From positions 35,420 through 99,419 of the forward strand of contig NZ_BKZP01000010.1 in the NCBI RefSeq assembly GCF_008974185.1: 64,000 bases of DNA, read 5' to 3'. The position numbers were made by a program, and so were the translations under genes. How positions within the stretch are numbered: the stretch's first letter is position 1; each line of letters begins with the position of its first letter. The notes under the pieces are model-generated. The model was not told the DNA's origin, did no database searches, and was given only the letters and a program-made list of their open reading frames with translations. Source of the DNA: Weizmannia acidilactici. GTDB lineage: Bacteria; Bacillota; Bacilli; Bacillales; Bacillaceae_C. Shown piece after piece: positions 38,272 through 46,965 of the stretch.

Positions 38272-39975
38272 TTAATTAAAAGAAAATAACGATTTAAAAA
38301 ATGATTCAATCGAACTGACGAATTTCGACCACCAAGAAGGTTGCTGCTGCTGTGTTTGGAACGCGGCAGTAGCTGCTGTTCGGGTTTGCGCCGTGCCGGA
38401 GGAAGACGCATCATCTGCCTGCCTTGCGGATGTACTGCCCGTATCGGATACAGTTGTAGAAGTGCCTGTTACTTTTTTCTTAAATACCAACACGTACGTC
38501 TTCCGTTCGCTTCCATTAGTCACAACAACCGATACGACTTTTTCCGCTTCGTTTTTCCCAATTGAAATTTTGCCGGCCGAACTGTCTCGAATGGATACTG
38601 TTGATCCTGAATATGTTGGCGTTGCCGTAATGGTAACGGATTCTAAGCTGGTGGCAAGCTTAATATGGTACGTATACTCATTTTTGCTGAAATCTTTATT
38701 CCACGTCCCTTTGGAAACTGTAAGCGATGAGAGCGTCGCTTTGCTTACTGCCGCAGTGCTGCCTTTTGTGCCCATATTTTTCACCGAAACAGCCGCCGAA
38801 GTTTTCAGCGCCGTTGTGCCGGCGGATAAGGAACTGTTTTTCCCCGAAAAAGCTGCCGCCATTTTGAAGGCGGTGCCGGCTGCAGTCTTGTTTAAGGCTT
38901 GTGAAGCCATGCTGTTTCCGCCTGATGTTTGATTCCAGGCCTCCGACATGCCGCTTGCTGTTTTCCCGGCCAACGCGCCTTGCTTCACTATGCCTTCACT
39001 ACCTGCCCCCGCTTGTTTTGACGCGCCTGTGTTTTTTGTGCCCGGCTGTTTAGAGGTGCTGCCAGGCAATTCGGCTTTCGTTCCGCCCGTCTGCTTACCT
39101 TGGTTCAGCGGTTTTTCATCATCCTTTCTCGTCACATGTAATGTATACGTTTTGGCTTCGCCGTTTTCTGCCGTTACTATGATCGAAATCGTTGTTTTTT
39201 CGACCGGCAGCTTGACTGAAACAGCTTTCGATTTATACATAATGCCGTTTACTTTGACAGAAGCTGTGCTGTCTTTCACTTTCGGCGTAATTTTGAGAAC
39301 CGATGTACTGTTTGGAACCGTCACGTTATATGAAGTTTTAGATGATTGAAATGCCGGCGACAAACGCCCCGCAGATAATAGAATGCCGGACAAGCGGTTA
39401 TCGGCGCTCTATTCCCGGGTGATTGCCAGTGAATATACAGTCGGAGTTGCTATCCCGGATGAATCCGAAACCTCTATCGTGAAAGTATTTTTTCCGGTTT
39501 TAAGATCCAAACCCGTTTCCACCCCGTTTGAGACCTTTTCTCCGTTGACTTTGATCACCGCATTTTCAACATTGCTTTTTAATATAAGGCCGATTTTGGC
39601 CACGCTGTTTGCAACAGTCGCTTCATATATCGTCGTGTCCGGAGAAAATTTTTGGGAAAGTGTTGCACCGTTGATCGTCATTTCCGAGAGTTTAGCTGCC
39701 TGTTCCGTTTCAGGCAAGCCCGTTTGCGACGTTGAGTTTGTTGGCGATGTCCCTGAGTCCGACGTTTGGCTTGTTAACGATGTTCCCATTTGTGGTGTTT
39801 GGATTGCAGCCATACCACTTTGCCCGGCTGTTGAAGAGATGCTTTGATCCTCCTGCACGGCAGTTGAAGGACCCGAAGTGCCTGCGGCTAATGCTGTATA
39901 AGGCAGCTGCGAAACCGTCCCAAGCCCCACCATTGATACAATGAGTGCTGTTTTCACGCCTTTTTCCACTTTCAT
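38272..39975 (-). pseudogene. Secreted cadherin-like beta-sandwich protein with in-frame amber stop
   Basis: One reading frame from the ATG at 39975 to 38272 (568 codons) interrupted only by a TAG at 39409-39411; the frame continues unchanged through SADNRLSGILLSAGRLSPAF. A signal peptide covers about 1-31. A Thr/Ser/Gln-rich stretch and three cadherin-like beta-sandwich repeats (PF12733) follow, near residues 95-187, 192-290 and 415-510, each with a LSxLxxSxG...FSxxxTxYxxxV pattern. The last segment is Ser/Thr/Ala-rich with a short aromatic tail. A surface or matrix protein is likely. With the stop only the first repeat is made, unless readthrough or reinitiation occurs. Confidence 0.75.
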
Positions 39976-40129
39976 GTTCGTTCCACCCGCATCCTTTTTC
40001 CATTACTAGCCCTAGTATAGCGCTTTTTGCTTAAATCTTGCTTAAATTTCGGAAAAGGTACGGGTGCTTATTAAAATATTCCTGTTGGAACCTTCCGAAA
40101 AAAAGCGCTCGCTTCCGGACGCTGTTTCA

Positions 40130-41095
40130 CTACTGTATTGTTTGCGGCGTATTGACAAGGTGGGAAACAGGCAAACCACTTAAGAATCTGCCGATATTTT
40201 TTTCGGTGATTTTGCCGATCCTCCGTACACATTCCGCCGTTGCCCCTCCGATATGCGGGGTGGCGACCACATTCGGGAGGCCGGCCAGTTTTGAATCGGT
40301 TGGTTCTTTTGAAAAAACATCTAGTGCGGCGCCTTTTATGCTGCCGGCCTTCAACACTTCATACAGGGCGCCTTCGTCAATGATATCCCCCCTCGCAATA
40401 TTGATTAAAAAAGCCGAACGTTTCATTAGAGCAAGCCTTTTCCGGTCAAGCATGCGGTAAGTGGAGCTTTTTAGCGCCGTGCAGACCGTGACATAATCGG
40501 AGGTTTCCAGCAGCTCTTCCAGTTCAACAAACGAAACATCCCATTTCCGGGCCGCCTGCACATTCATATATGTTCCGCTTGCCACGATTTCCATTCCGAA
40601 GCCGGATGCCAATTGCGCGATTTTTTGCCCGATGCTACCGAAGCCGATAATGCCGAGCCTTTTGCCACCGAGTTCATTGCCGATTGCAATCCCCCATCCA
40701 CCTGCTTTTACCGCCCGGTCGGATTTTGGAATTTGCCTTGAAACGGACAGCATCAGCCCGACCGCAAGCTCCGCAACGGAGGATGCATTCTGTCCGGGGG
40801 CGTTTGTAACAAAGATGCCTTTTTCCGCTGCATAATCGAGGTCAATATTATCCACCCCCGTACCATATTTGAGAATGTATTTCAGAGACGGAGCCGCATC
40901 AATCACTTCTTTATCCACGCGGTCAATGCCGTTGATGTAAATATCAGCATCTTTTAAGTAAGCCATCAATTCCCGCTGATCGGCTGCATAGTCCTTAATC
41001 AGGCAGGAAACTTCCACACCGAGGTTTTCGAGATTTTCCACGATTTGCGGATATGCCTCGTAAAAAGGACGCCCGATCGAAAACAATACTTTCAC
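40130..41095 (-). CDS. D-isomer-specific 2-hydroxyacid dehydrogenase (SerA-like)
   Basis: A 321-residue NAD-dependent dehydrogenase of the D-3-phosphoglycerate dehydrogenase group. Visible: dinucleotide fold GIIGFGSIGQKIAQLASG near residue 147, LINIARGDIIDEGALYE near residue 232 (catalytic arginine), the conserved glutamate in FSKEP near residue 265, and the catalytic histidine in ATPHIGG near residue 283. It lacks the C-terminal ACT domain of true SerA, so the substrate is open. The start is the GTG at 41095 behind AAAGGAGG; a longer frame back to 41521 runs through low-complexity repeats and is not believed. Confidence 0.88.
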   Translation of the reverse strand: MKVLFSIGRPFYEAYPQIVENLENLGVEVSCLIKDYAADQRELMAYLKDADIYINGIDRVDKEVIDAAPSLKYILKYGTGVDNIDLDYAAEKGIFVTNAPGQNASSVAELAVGLMLSVSRQIPKSDRAVKAGGWGIAIGNELGGKRLGIIGFGSIGQKIAQLASGFGMEIVASGTYMNVQAARKWDVSFVELEELLETSDYVTVCTALKSSTYRMLDRKRLALMKRSAFLINIARGDIIDEGALYEVLKAGSIKGAALDVFSKEPTDSKLAGLPNVVATPHIGGATAECVRRIGKITEKNIGRFLSGLPVSHLVNTPQTIQ

Positions 41096-41344
41096 CGCGT
41101 TAAACCTCCTTTGTTGGCCGCTTATATACTTCCATTTGTAACCATTATCCAACGTTTTCCCGCTTTTATCATTATTCTTGTTAGAAAATCTTCCGCAAAA
41201 TCGCAAGGCGGAAAGACTTCTCACAATCGTAAAAGCCATTTTAATGAAAAAAATACTGAGAAGGACATTCTTCTCAATAGGGGCTCTTTTAATGCAGGAA
41301 ATTTGCATACAGCAGTGCCTCTTCTCCCTGCTTTTTCTCCTGTT

Positions 41345-41438
41345 CGCTGATTTTTCACACTTTTCCGCTGATATTTTTAAGGTCCCCGCCGATTTTCCTG
41401 GGTAGTCCGCCGATTTTTCCGCAATTTCCGCTGATTTT
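41345..41438. repeat. Short degenerate CCGCTGATTTT-type repeats
   Basis: Five imperfect copies of C(C/G)GC(T/C)GAT(A)TTTT within about 95 bases (41345, 41365, 41386, 41407 and 41428). Such clusters occur in intergenic DNA of several Bacillaceae and create false reading frames of the SAEKSAD type. Function unknown. Confidence 0.5.
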
Positions 41439-41548
41439 GCAATTTCAGGGGGAACGGGCGGTCTTTGTTTCGCATAAGGGTCCCGGCTCCCGCCCGGCCT
41501 CTTTCCCCGCAAGAGTCCCATTAAATCCAGTGAAATCGTATTGCAACT

Positions 41549-41599
41549 AAAAAAGGGGGTGCCGTTTCCCTGACTTTTGGGGCCGGCCCCTTTTTATCT
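41549..41599 (-). mobile_element. Possible IS1182-end remnant
   Basis: The segment AAAAAAGGGGGTG...CTGACTTTTGGGGCCGGCCCCTTTTT resembles the reverse complement of the left end of the IS at 34443 (same A run, CTGACTTTTG core and GCCCCTT tip). It may be a solo end left by decay. It can also fold into a weak terminator for the TagF-type gene. Confidence 0.4.
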
Positions 41600-41608
41600 G
41601 CGGATTTT

Positions 41609-44098
41609 TTACCCTTCCCGCAGGCAATTATAAAAAGTTTCCATCGCCAATTTGTTGTACCGCCTGTAATCAAACGGCTCTGAAGCCAGTTCTCCGCCGC
41701 GTTCCAGCACCGCAAGCATCCCTTTTTCGAGCCCGTTTATACTGTTTTCAACAAGGAGGCCGTACTTGCCGCCCTCGAGCACGGTCCGGTTGGCGACGAT
41801 ATCTGTCGCAATGATTTTCATGCCGAGCGTCATCGCTTCAAGCAGAACCATCGGCTGCCCTTCGTAATGCGAAGACAGGACAAAACAATCGCATCGGCGC
41901 AAAAGCGGAAAAGGATGTTCGATCTGCCCCAAAAGGAAAGCAGCATCCCCAATGCCCAGACTGTCGATTAACGACTGGAGCTCCTCTTTCAGCGGGCCCT
42001 GGCCGAGGATGAGCAAACGGCTTACCGGATGTTTCGCATAGACATTGGCAAAAGCCCGGATCAGCCTGTCCTGCCCTTTCTCAGGTGACAGCCTGCCCAT
42101 ATTGACGAAATGGTAACGGTCTTTCTCGGGAATAAACGTGATTTCTCCCCCCATTTCCATTTGATACTGCGGGCGCTTCTCCTCCATCTTAAAGATGCGC
42201 TCCGGTTGAATCGAATTCATCACATAGTAAAATTTTTCCATCGGGGCATATTTCGATAAACGTTCACGGTTCAGCTCCATTGTCCCTTTTGAAACACTTA
42301 CAAGCTTGTCAAAATCGTTATAGACCGTAAACAGCCCCCTCAAATTAATATAGTGCGGCATCTTCCCGTTTATAGTTTTACGGCTTTCGGAAAGCAGGTC
42401 ATTGTGCATAAAACAAATTTTCTTTTTTGCTTCTGCCGGAAGAAGATGTTTCGCCCAATACAGGCTATAGCCGCTGAAATCGATGACATAATCAAATGCC
42501 GTGCGCCCGAATAAACGCCGGTGTTCGCGTTTGTACGCCCGGTGCGGATAAAGCTTTTGCTCAAGCCGGCCGCGCTTTCCAAAATGGTGGATCCATTTAT
42601 CCCGGTACACTTCGGGAAGCGTGTACAGCGGAAGCCCGGGCTTAAACAACAGGCGGACAGCAGGATGGATCTTCGCGATGTTTTTCAGCACTTCCTGTGA
42701 ACGCGGATAGCCGCTGAAACAGCTGACGTCATAACGGCTGTGGTCAAGATTATTCATTAAATTGATAAAAGAGGAAGTGATCCCGTTATCTTTTAATCCA
42801 CCCGGATAAATCAGGATTTTTTCTTTTCCCGTATTTAAATGATCCAATACCTTTACATCGCCGGTTTCGCCATGAAAAATAAAACGGATAATCCGCTCCG
42901 TTGCATTCCCGTCCTCATACAACACAAACGCCTGCTTAGCTGCTTCATACCGTTCCCTGTACTGTTCCTGTAAATCCCCAATCTGCGGGAGCGTCTTTAC
43001 AACATCCCTCACATGGGAAAATACGGGGCCCGGCAGTTCCTCAAATTTAAAATAACAACCACGTTCTTCTTTATAGCGCTCTGCATCCGGCACATAAAAC
43101 AATATCGGCCTGTTTGTCACAAGAAAATCAAAGAAAATGCTGGAGTAATCGGTCACCAGCACATCGACGCCTGCAAGCAGTTCATTTGTATCAAACGAAT
43201 CGGGTACAAGCCTGTTCCGGAGGGCCGGTAGTTTTGCCGATTCCCCGTAAAGATACGGGTGGACTTTCAGCAGGAAATTGTATGCATCGCCTGCTTTCCG
43301 CACGAGCACAAAAAAATCTTCCATAATCTTTTCGGCATCATTTTCCACATGTGATACATCTTCCCCTTTCCATGTCGGGGCATAAAGAACCGTTTTTTTC
43401 TCAGGATCAAGCTTTAAACCGAGACTTCCCAATTCCTCCCTGACTTTCCTAGCTTCGGTCCGGATTGTCAAATCGATGCGCGGGTAACCTGTTTCAAGAA
43501 TCCTGCCCCCGTAAAGCCCTTTTAATTTGTAACTGTCCGTATACATTTTTGTCGTATGCGGATTCGGGCTCAGCAAATAATCCGCGCTCAAAAAATTGCG
43601 CACGACATTTTGCGAATGCGCAGGATTTCCCGGAATGTCAAACCCCATGCGTTTCAGCGGCGTCCCATGCCAAGTATTGATATAAATCTGGCCCGGTTTC
43701 GGGGAAAAAAACGATTGGAACGTCGCATTGTTAATCAAATACCCGGATGAGGCGAGCGCCTTTAAGTAGCTTTTCGAATTCCGCCTGACAAATTTCACAT
43801 TCGGGCGGTTGCGGTATTTTGCAATCACCGGTCCGGCCGCGGCGAAATCGCTGAATGACCAAATATGTATGAAATCCTGATAATCCGGATGATCAAGCAG
43901 ATATTTAAAAATGGCATACGGATTATCCGTTATCCCGGCGCCATCCCGGCATTCGTAAAAAATGACCCGCTTGTTGATGCCGAGCCGTTCGTAATAACCG
44001 GCATACTGGCAGGCAAGGCGGTGGTTCTCTTTCAGCAGGTAACGGCCGATGGGTTGCACCAAAAATTTAGCGCCTTTTTTAAAAATTTTCTTTTTCAT
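41609..44098 (-). CDS. CDP-glycerol glycerophosphotransferase fused to GT4 glycosyltransferase
   Basis: An 829-residue two-domain enzyme. The N-terminal part (about 40-400) is TagF/TagB-like: INTWHGTPLKRMGFDIPG near residue 142, VLYAPTWKGED near residue 240, LKVHPYL near residue 277 and LVTDYSSIFFDFL near residue 310. This class moves glycerol-phosphate from CDP-glycerol to a growing polymer. The C-terminal part (about 430-829) is a GT-B glycosyltransferase of family 4 with NMGRLSPEKGQDRLIRA near residue 672 and LSSHYEGQPMVLLEAM near residue 752. A teichoic-acid or capsule-like polymer with alternating glycerol-phosphate and sugar is suggested. The start at 44098 follows GAAGGGG. No partner genes adjoin it. 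Confidence 0.85.
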   Translation of the reverse strand: MKKKIFKKGAKFLVQPIGRYLLKENHRLACQYAGYYERLGINKRVIFYECRDGAGITDNPYAIFKYLLDHPDYQDFIHIWSFSDFAAAGPVIAKYRNRPNVKFVRRNSKSYLKALASSGYLINNATFQSFFSPKPGQIYINTWHGTPLKRMGFDIPGNPAHSQNVVRNFLSADYLLSPNPHTTKMYTDSYKLKGLYGGRILETGYPRIDLTIRTEARKVREELGSLGLKLDPEKKTVLYAPTWKGEDVSHVENDAEKIMEDFFVLVRKAGDAYNFLLKVHPYLYGESAKLPALRNRLVPDSFDTNELLAGVDVLVTDYSSIFFDFLVTNRPILFYVPDAERYKEERGCYFKFEELPGPVFSHVRDVVKTLPQIGDLQEQYRERYEAAKQAFVLYEDGNATERIIRFIFHGETGDVKVLDHLNTGKEKILIYPGGLKDNGITSSFINLMNNLDHSRYDVSCFSGYPRSQEVLKNIAKIHPAVRLLFKPGLPLYTLPEVYRDKWIHHFGKRGRLEQKLYPHRAYKREHRRLFGRTAFDYVIDFSGYSLYWAKHLLPAEAKKKICFMHNDLLSESRKTINGKMPHYINLRGLFTVYNDFDKLVSVSKGTMELNRERLSKYAPMEKFYYVMNSIQPERIFKMEEKRPQYQMEMGGEITFIPEKDRYHFVNMGRLSPEKGQDRLIRAFANVYAKHPVSRLLILGQGPLKEELQSLIDSLGIGDAAFLLGQIEHPFPLLRRCDCFVLSSHYEGQPMVLLEAMTLGMKIIATDIVANRTVLEGGKYGLLVENSINGLEKGMLAVLERGGELASEPFDYRRYNKLAMETFYNCLREG

Positions 44099-44222
44099 CC
44101 CAAACAACCCCTTCGCACATAGATCATGCCTATAGGTTGCCCAATTACACGCCGGTTTATATCACCGTGCGGGTGAAAAAGCGGTTTTTAAAAAAGGCTG
44201 TTCCGCAGATCAACAAACAAAG

Positions 44223-44296
44223 AAAACCCGTTGGGAATCATAACGTTCCCTATACGGGTTTTCTTGTTTCAAATGGGCTTTTAGGATTAGCCCTAC
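44223..44296 (-). terminator. Terminator of ssuB, within an IS1182-like end remnant
   Basis: AAAACCCG (44223-44230) pairs with CGGGTTTT (44265-44272), with inner GGGAA/TTCCC pairing, giving a terminator for the minus-strand ssu operon. The adjoining CGGGTTTTCTTGTTT and ATGGGCTTTTAGGATTAGCCC resemble the right end of the IS at 36030-36069, so the hairpin may have been supplied by an old IS end. Confidence 0.65.
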
Positions 44297-44305
44297 CTTA
44301 CCGTA

Positions 44306-45070
44306 TTAAAATTTTCCGATTGCTTTTCGTCTGTCGTATTGCTGAAAACCGGGATTTAAAATTTCCCCGAGAATTCCTTCCGTGTAAGCTGCAAAAGCCG
44401 GCTGCGTACGGATGCGCGGACGCGGAAGGCTGATCGCCTTATCCATTTTGACTTCGCCATCCGCAAGCAGGATCACACGGTCAGCGAGGCGAACCGCTTC
44501 CTCTACATCATGTGTCACCAGAATTGCGGTAAATTGGTTTTTGATCCAAACCTCCTCAATCAAGTTCTGCATTTCCATCCTCGTTAATGCATCCAGCGCG
44601 CCGAGCGGTTCATCCAGCAAAAGCAGCTCTGGCTCGTGGATCAATGCACGGGCAAGCGCCACCCGCTGCTTCTGCCCGCCGGAAAGGAACTGCGGATAAT
44701 GCTTCGCCTTATCTTCCAGCCCGACGCTCCGCAAAGCTTCCATTGCTTTATCCTTAAAGCCGCCTGTTAAGCCGAGGTCGATGTTGTCTATCACCTTTTT
44801 CCATGGCAGAAGCCGCCCGTCCTGGAACATCATGCGAGCCCGGCCGTTTGTGCCTGCCACCTTTTCCCCGTTTTGGGTAATGGTGCCTTCCGTCGGCTGT
44901 TCGAGCCCGGCGATCAGGCGGAGTAGCGTGCTTTTCCCGCACCCGCTTTTTCCGACAACCGCCACAAATTCCCCTTTTGCAATTTGCAAATTGATGTCTT
45001 TTAACACATGGAGATCCCCGTAAGCTTTCCCGACATGTTCCGCTTTTAACACAAATTGTTCTTCTTTCAC
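44306..45070 (-). CDS. ssuB: Aliphatic sulfonate-type ABC transporter, ATPase
   Basis: A 254-residue ATP-binding subunit with Walker A GKSGCGKSTLLR near residue 39, signature LSGGQKQRVALARAL near residue 128 and Walker B LLLLDEPLGALDALT near residue 150. The start is a GTG at 45070 behind AAGGGAG. With ssuC and ssuA it forms an importer of the nitrate/sulfonate/taurine class. No SsuD-type monooxygenase is in the window, so the sulfur source is inferred from similarity only. Confidence 0.88.
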   Translation of the reverse strand: MKEEQFVLKAEHVGKAYGDLHVLKDINLQIAKGEFVAVVGKSGCGKSTLLRLIAGLEQPTEGTITQNGEKVAGTNGRARMMFQDGRLLPWKKVIDNIDLGLTGGFKDKAMEALRSVGLEDKAKHYPQFLSGGQKQRVALARALIHEPELLLLDEPLGALDALTRMEMQNLIEEVWIKNQFTAILVTHDVEEAVRLADRVILLADGEVKMDKAISLPRPRIRTQPAFAAYTEGILGEILNPGFQQYDRRKAIGKF

Positions 45071-45088
45071 GTTTCCACTCCCTTCCGC

Positions 45089-45862
45089 TTAAGCCGTCTG
45101 TTTTCTCCAGCGCAGCCATTTATTTTCAAAAAATTTCGCAACCATGTCCGATACTTTTCCGAGAATGGCGTAAATCACAATGCTGAGCACGATGACATCC
45201 ATCTGCATAAACTCACGGGCATTCATGGACATATAGCCGATACCGGAATTCGAGGCGATCGTTTCCGCTACAATGAGCGTCGTCCACATCACGCCGAGCG
45301 CATAGCGAATTCCGACCAAAATAGAAGATAACGCACCCGGAAAGATAACTTGAAAAAACAGCGACATCCCGTTCAACCCATAGGCTTTTCCCATTTCAAT
45401 CAACCCTTTGTCAACTGACTTAATACCATGGTACGTATTGATATAAACCGGAAATAAAACCCCGAGCGCAACGAGGAAAATTTTTGATGTTTCATCGATC
45501 CCGAACCATAAAATGACAAGCGGAATCAAGGCAAGATGGGGGATGTTGCGTAGCATTTGTATGGAAGAATCAATCAGAAGATCGGATATTTTAAATATCC
45601 CGTTTAAAATGCCAAGCGCAAACCCTATGGACCCCCCGATGAGAAAACCCATCAGCGCCCGGTAAAGGCTGATACCGATGTTTTGCGCCAGTTCGCCGGA
45701 TGCCGCAAGCCCGATCCCAGCTTTCACAACCGAAACGGGCGAAGGCAGGATATTCACCGGAATGGCGCCGGCCGTGCACAACACCTGCCACACGGCCACA
45801 AGCAGAACCGGTATTGCCCACGGGATCGCACGCGCCGCCCATTTCTTTTCTTTCTGCATCAT
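45089..45862 (-). CDS. ssuC: Aliphatic sulfonate-type ABC transporter, permease
   Basis: Membrane subunit with about six hydrophobic segments. The EAA loop is visible as EMGKAYGLNGMSLFFQVIFP near residue 155, and MLRNIPHLALIPLVILWFGI near residue 108 is a family stretch. The ATG at 45862 follows GGGAGG; a second ATG one codon later is also possible. It lies ten bases after ssuA and 18 bases before ssuB. Confidence 0.88.
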   Translation of the reverse strand: MMQKEKKWAARAIPWAIPVLLVAVWQVLCTAGAIPVNILPSPVSVVKAGIGLAASGELAQNIGISLYRALMGFLIGGSIGFALGILNGIFKISDLLIDSSIQMLRNIPHLALIPLVILWFGIDETSKIFLVALGVLFPVYINTYHGIKSVDKGLIEMGKAYGLNGMSLFFQVIFPGALSSILVGIRYALGVMWTTLIVAETIASNSGIGYMSMNAREFMQMDVIVLSIVIYAILGKVSDMVAKFFENKWLRWRKQTA

Positions 45863-45872
45863 CTGCACCTCC

Positions 45873-46829
45873 CTATTTCAAAACCGCATCCTGGACATTT
45901 ACTTTCTTCGGAACGACTTTTAATTCGTAAAATAAATCAGCGATCGATTGCTGTTCTTTCAAGATGGTATCCGAAATTTTGCTGAAGCCGTATACGCGCC
46001 GTTCAACCGCTGTTTGTACTGTCTTCTTATCCATTTTCAGTTCTCCGGCAAGTTTATTAACCAGTTCGCTGTGGTGGTTGTTTGCCCATTCCATTGCTTT
46101 TTCCGTTTCCTCCAAAACCGCATCCGTCACTTTTTTATGCGATTCGGCGTAGCTTTTTGATGCAATAATGAAATCCCGGTCGGTCGTCAATCCTTCGCCG
46201 CTTACAAGCATTTTTGCACCCGCATTCACCTGTGCGGAAGCAGTGTAAGGATCCCAAACCGCCCATGCATCGACATTGCCTTTTTCAAACGCGATCCGCG
46301 CTTCTGAAGGATCTAAATAAACCGGGGTTATATCTTTCAATGACAAGCCCGCCTTTTGCAGAGCTTTTACAACGAGGTAATGGGAACTGGACCCTTTCGA
46401 AAAAGCGACCTTCTTCCCTTTTAAATCCGAGATGGACTTGATTGAAGAATTTTTAGGGACAAGAATACCGCTCCCTTTTGCTTTCGAATGACCGGCCCCG
46501 ACATAGACAATTTTGGAACCGGAAGCCTGTGCGGTAATCGGCGGAATATCCCCGGTACGTCCATAGTCAATGCTGCCCGCGTTCAGTGCCTCAATGAGAG
46601 CGGAACCGTCCTGGAATTGTTTCCATTCGACTTTATAGCCCATTTCCTTCAGGCGCTTGTCCAATTCACCGAGTGATTTTGTAATATGTAGCGGGTCGCC
46701 CTTTTGGTAGCCGATGCGGATCGTTTTCCTGTTTGAGGAGCTGCTCGAATCCGAACCGCAGCCGGCCAGGGCGGAAACAGCAACAAGCAAAAATGCCAGC
46801 AGTAAAACAAGCGGTCTCTTTCTTTTCAC
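45873..46829 (-). CDS. ssuA: Aliphatic sulfonate-type binding lipoprotein
   Basis: A 318-residue extracellular binding protein. The GTG at 46829 gives a basic start, a hydrophobic signal and lipobox LAGCGS. The mature domain shows IRIGYQKGDPLHITKSLG near residue 38, GSIDYGRTGDIPPITAQASG near residue 85 and GNVDAWAVWDPYTA near residue 185, all typical of the SsuA/TauA family. The longer frame from 46880 lacks a signal-like start. First gene of ssuABC. Confidence 0.88.
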   Translation of the reverse strand: MKRKRPLVLLLAFLLVAVSALAGCGSDSSSSSNRKTIRIGYQKGDPLHITKSLGELDKRLKEMGYKVEWKQFQDGSALIEALNAGSIDYGRTGDIPPITAQASGSKIVYVGAGHSKAKGSGILVPKNSSIKSISDLKGKKVAFSKGSSSHYLVVKALQKAGLSLKDITPVYLDPSEARIAFEKGNVDAWAVWDPYTASAQVNAGAKMLVSGEGLTTDRDFIIASKSYAESHKKVTDAVLEETEKAMEWANNHHSELVNKLAGELKMDKKTVQTAVERRVYGFSKISDTILKEQQSIADLFYELKVVPKKVNVQDAVLK

Positions 46830-46965
46830 TTTTTTCCCTTCTTCCTTTTTAAAGTTAAGCAAAATTGCCCAATATGGCATGCATGTTTTTCACAAGGCCG
46901 TATAATTCCCCCGGAACTTGTGAGTCCCTTGGGAACGATATTTCTCGTGATTTTTTCGTAATGGT

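Noticed and set aside
40130..41521. 463-residue version of the 2-hydroxyacid dehydrogenase
   Set aside because: The N-terminal 142 residues are low-complexity translation of short repeats; the GTG at 41095 has AAAGGAGG and gives the normal family length.
41549..44296. TagF-type gene as cargo of a composite IS1182 transposon
   Set aside because: The two end-like segments point the same way and lack transposase genes, so they cannot be shown to form a composite unit.
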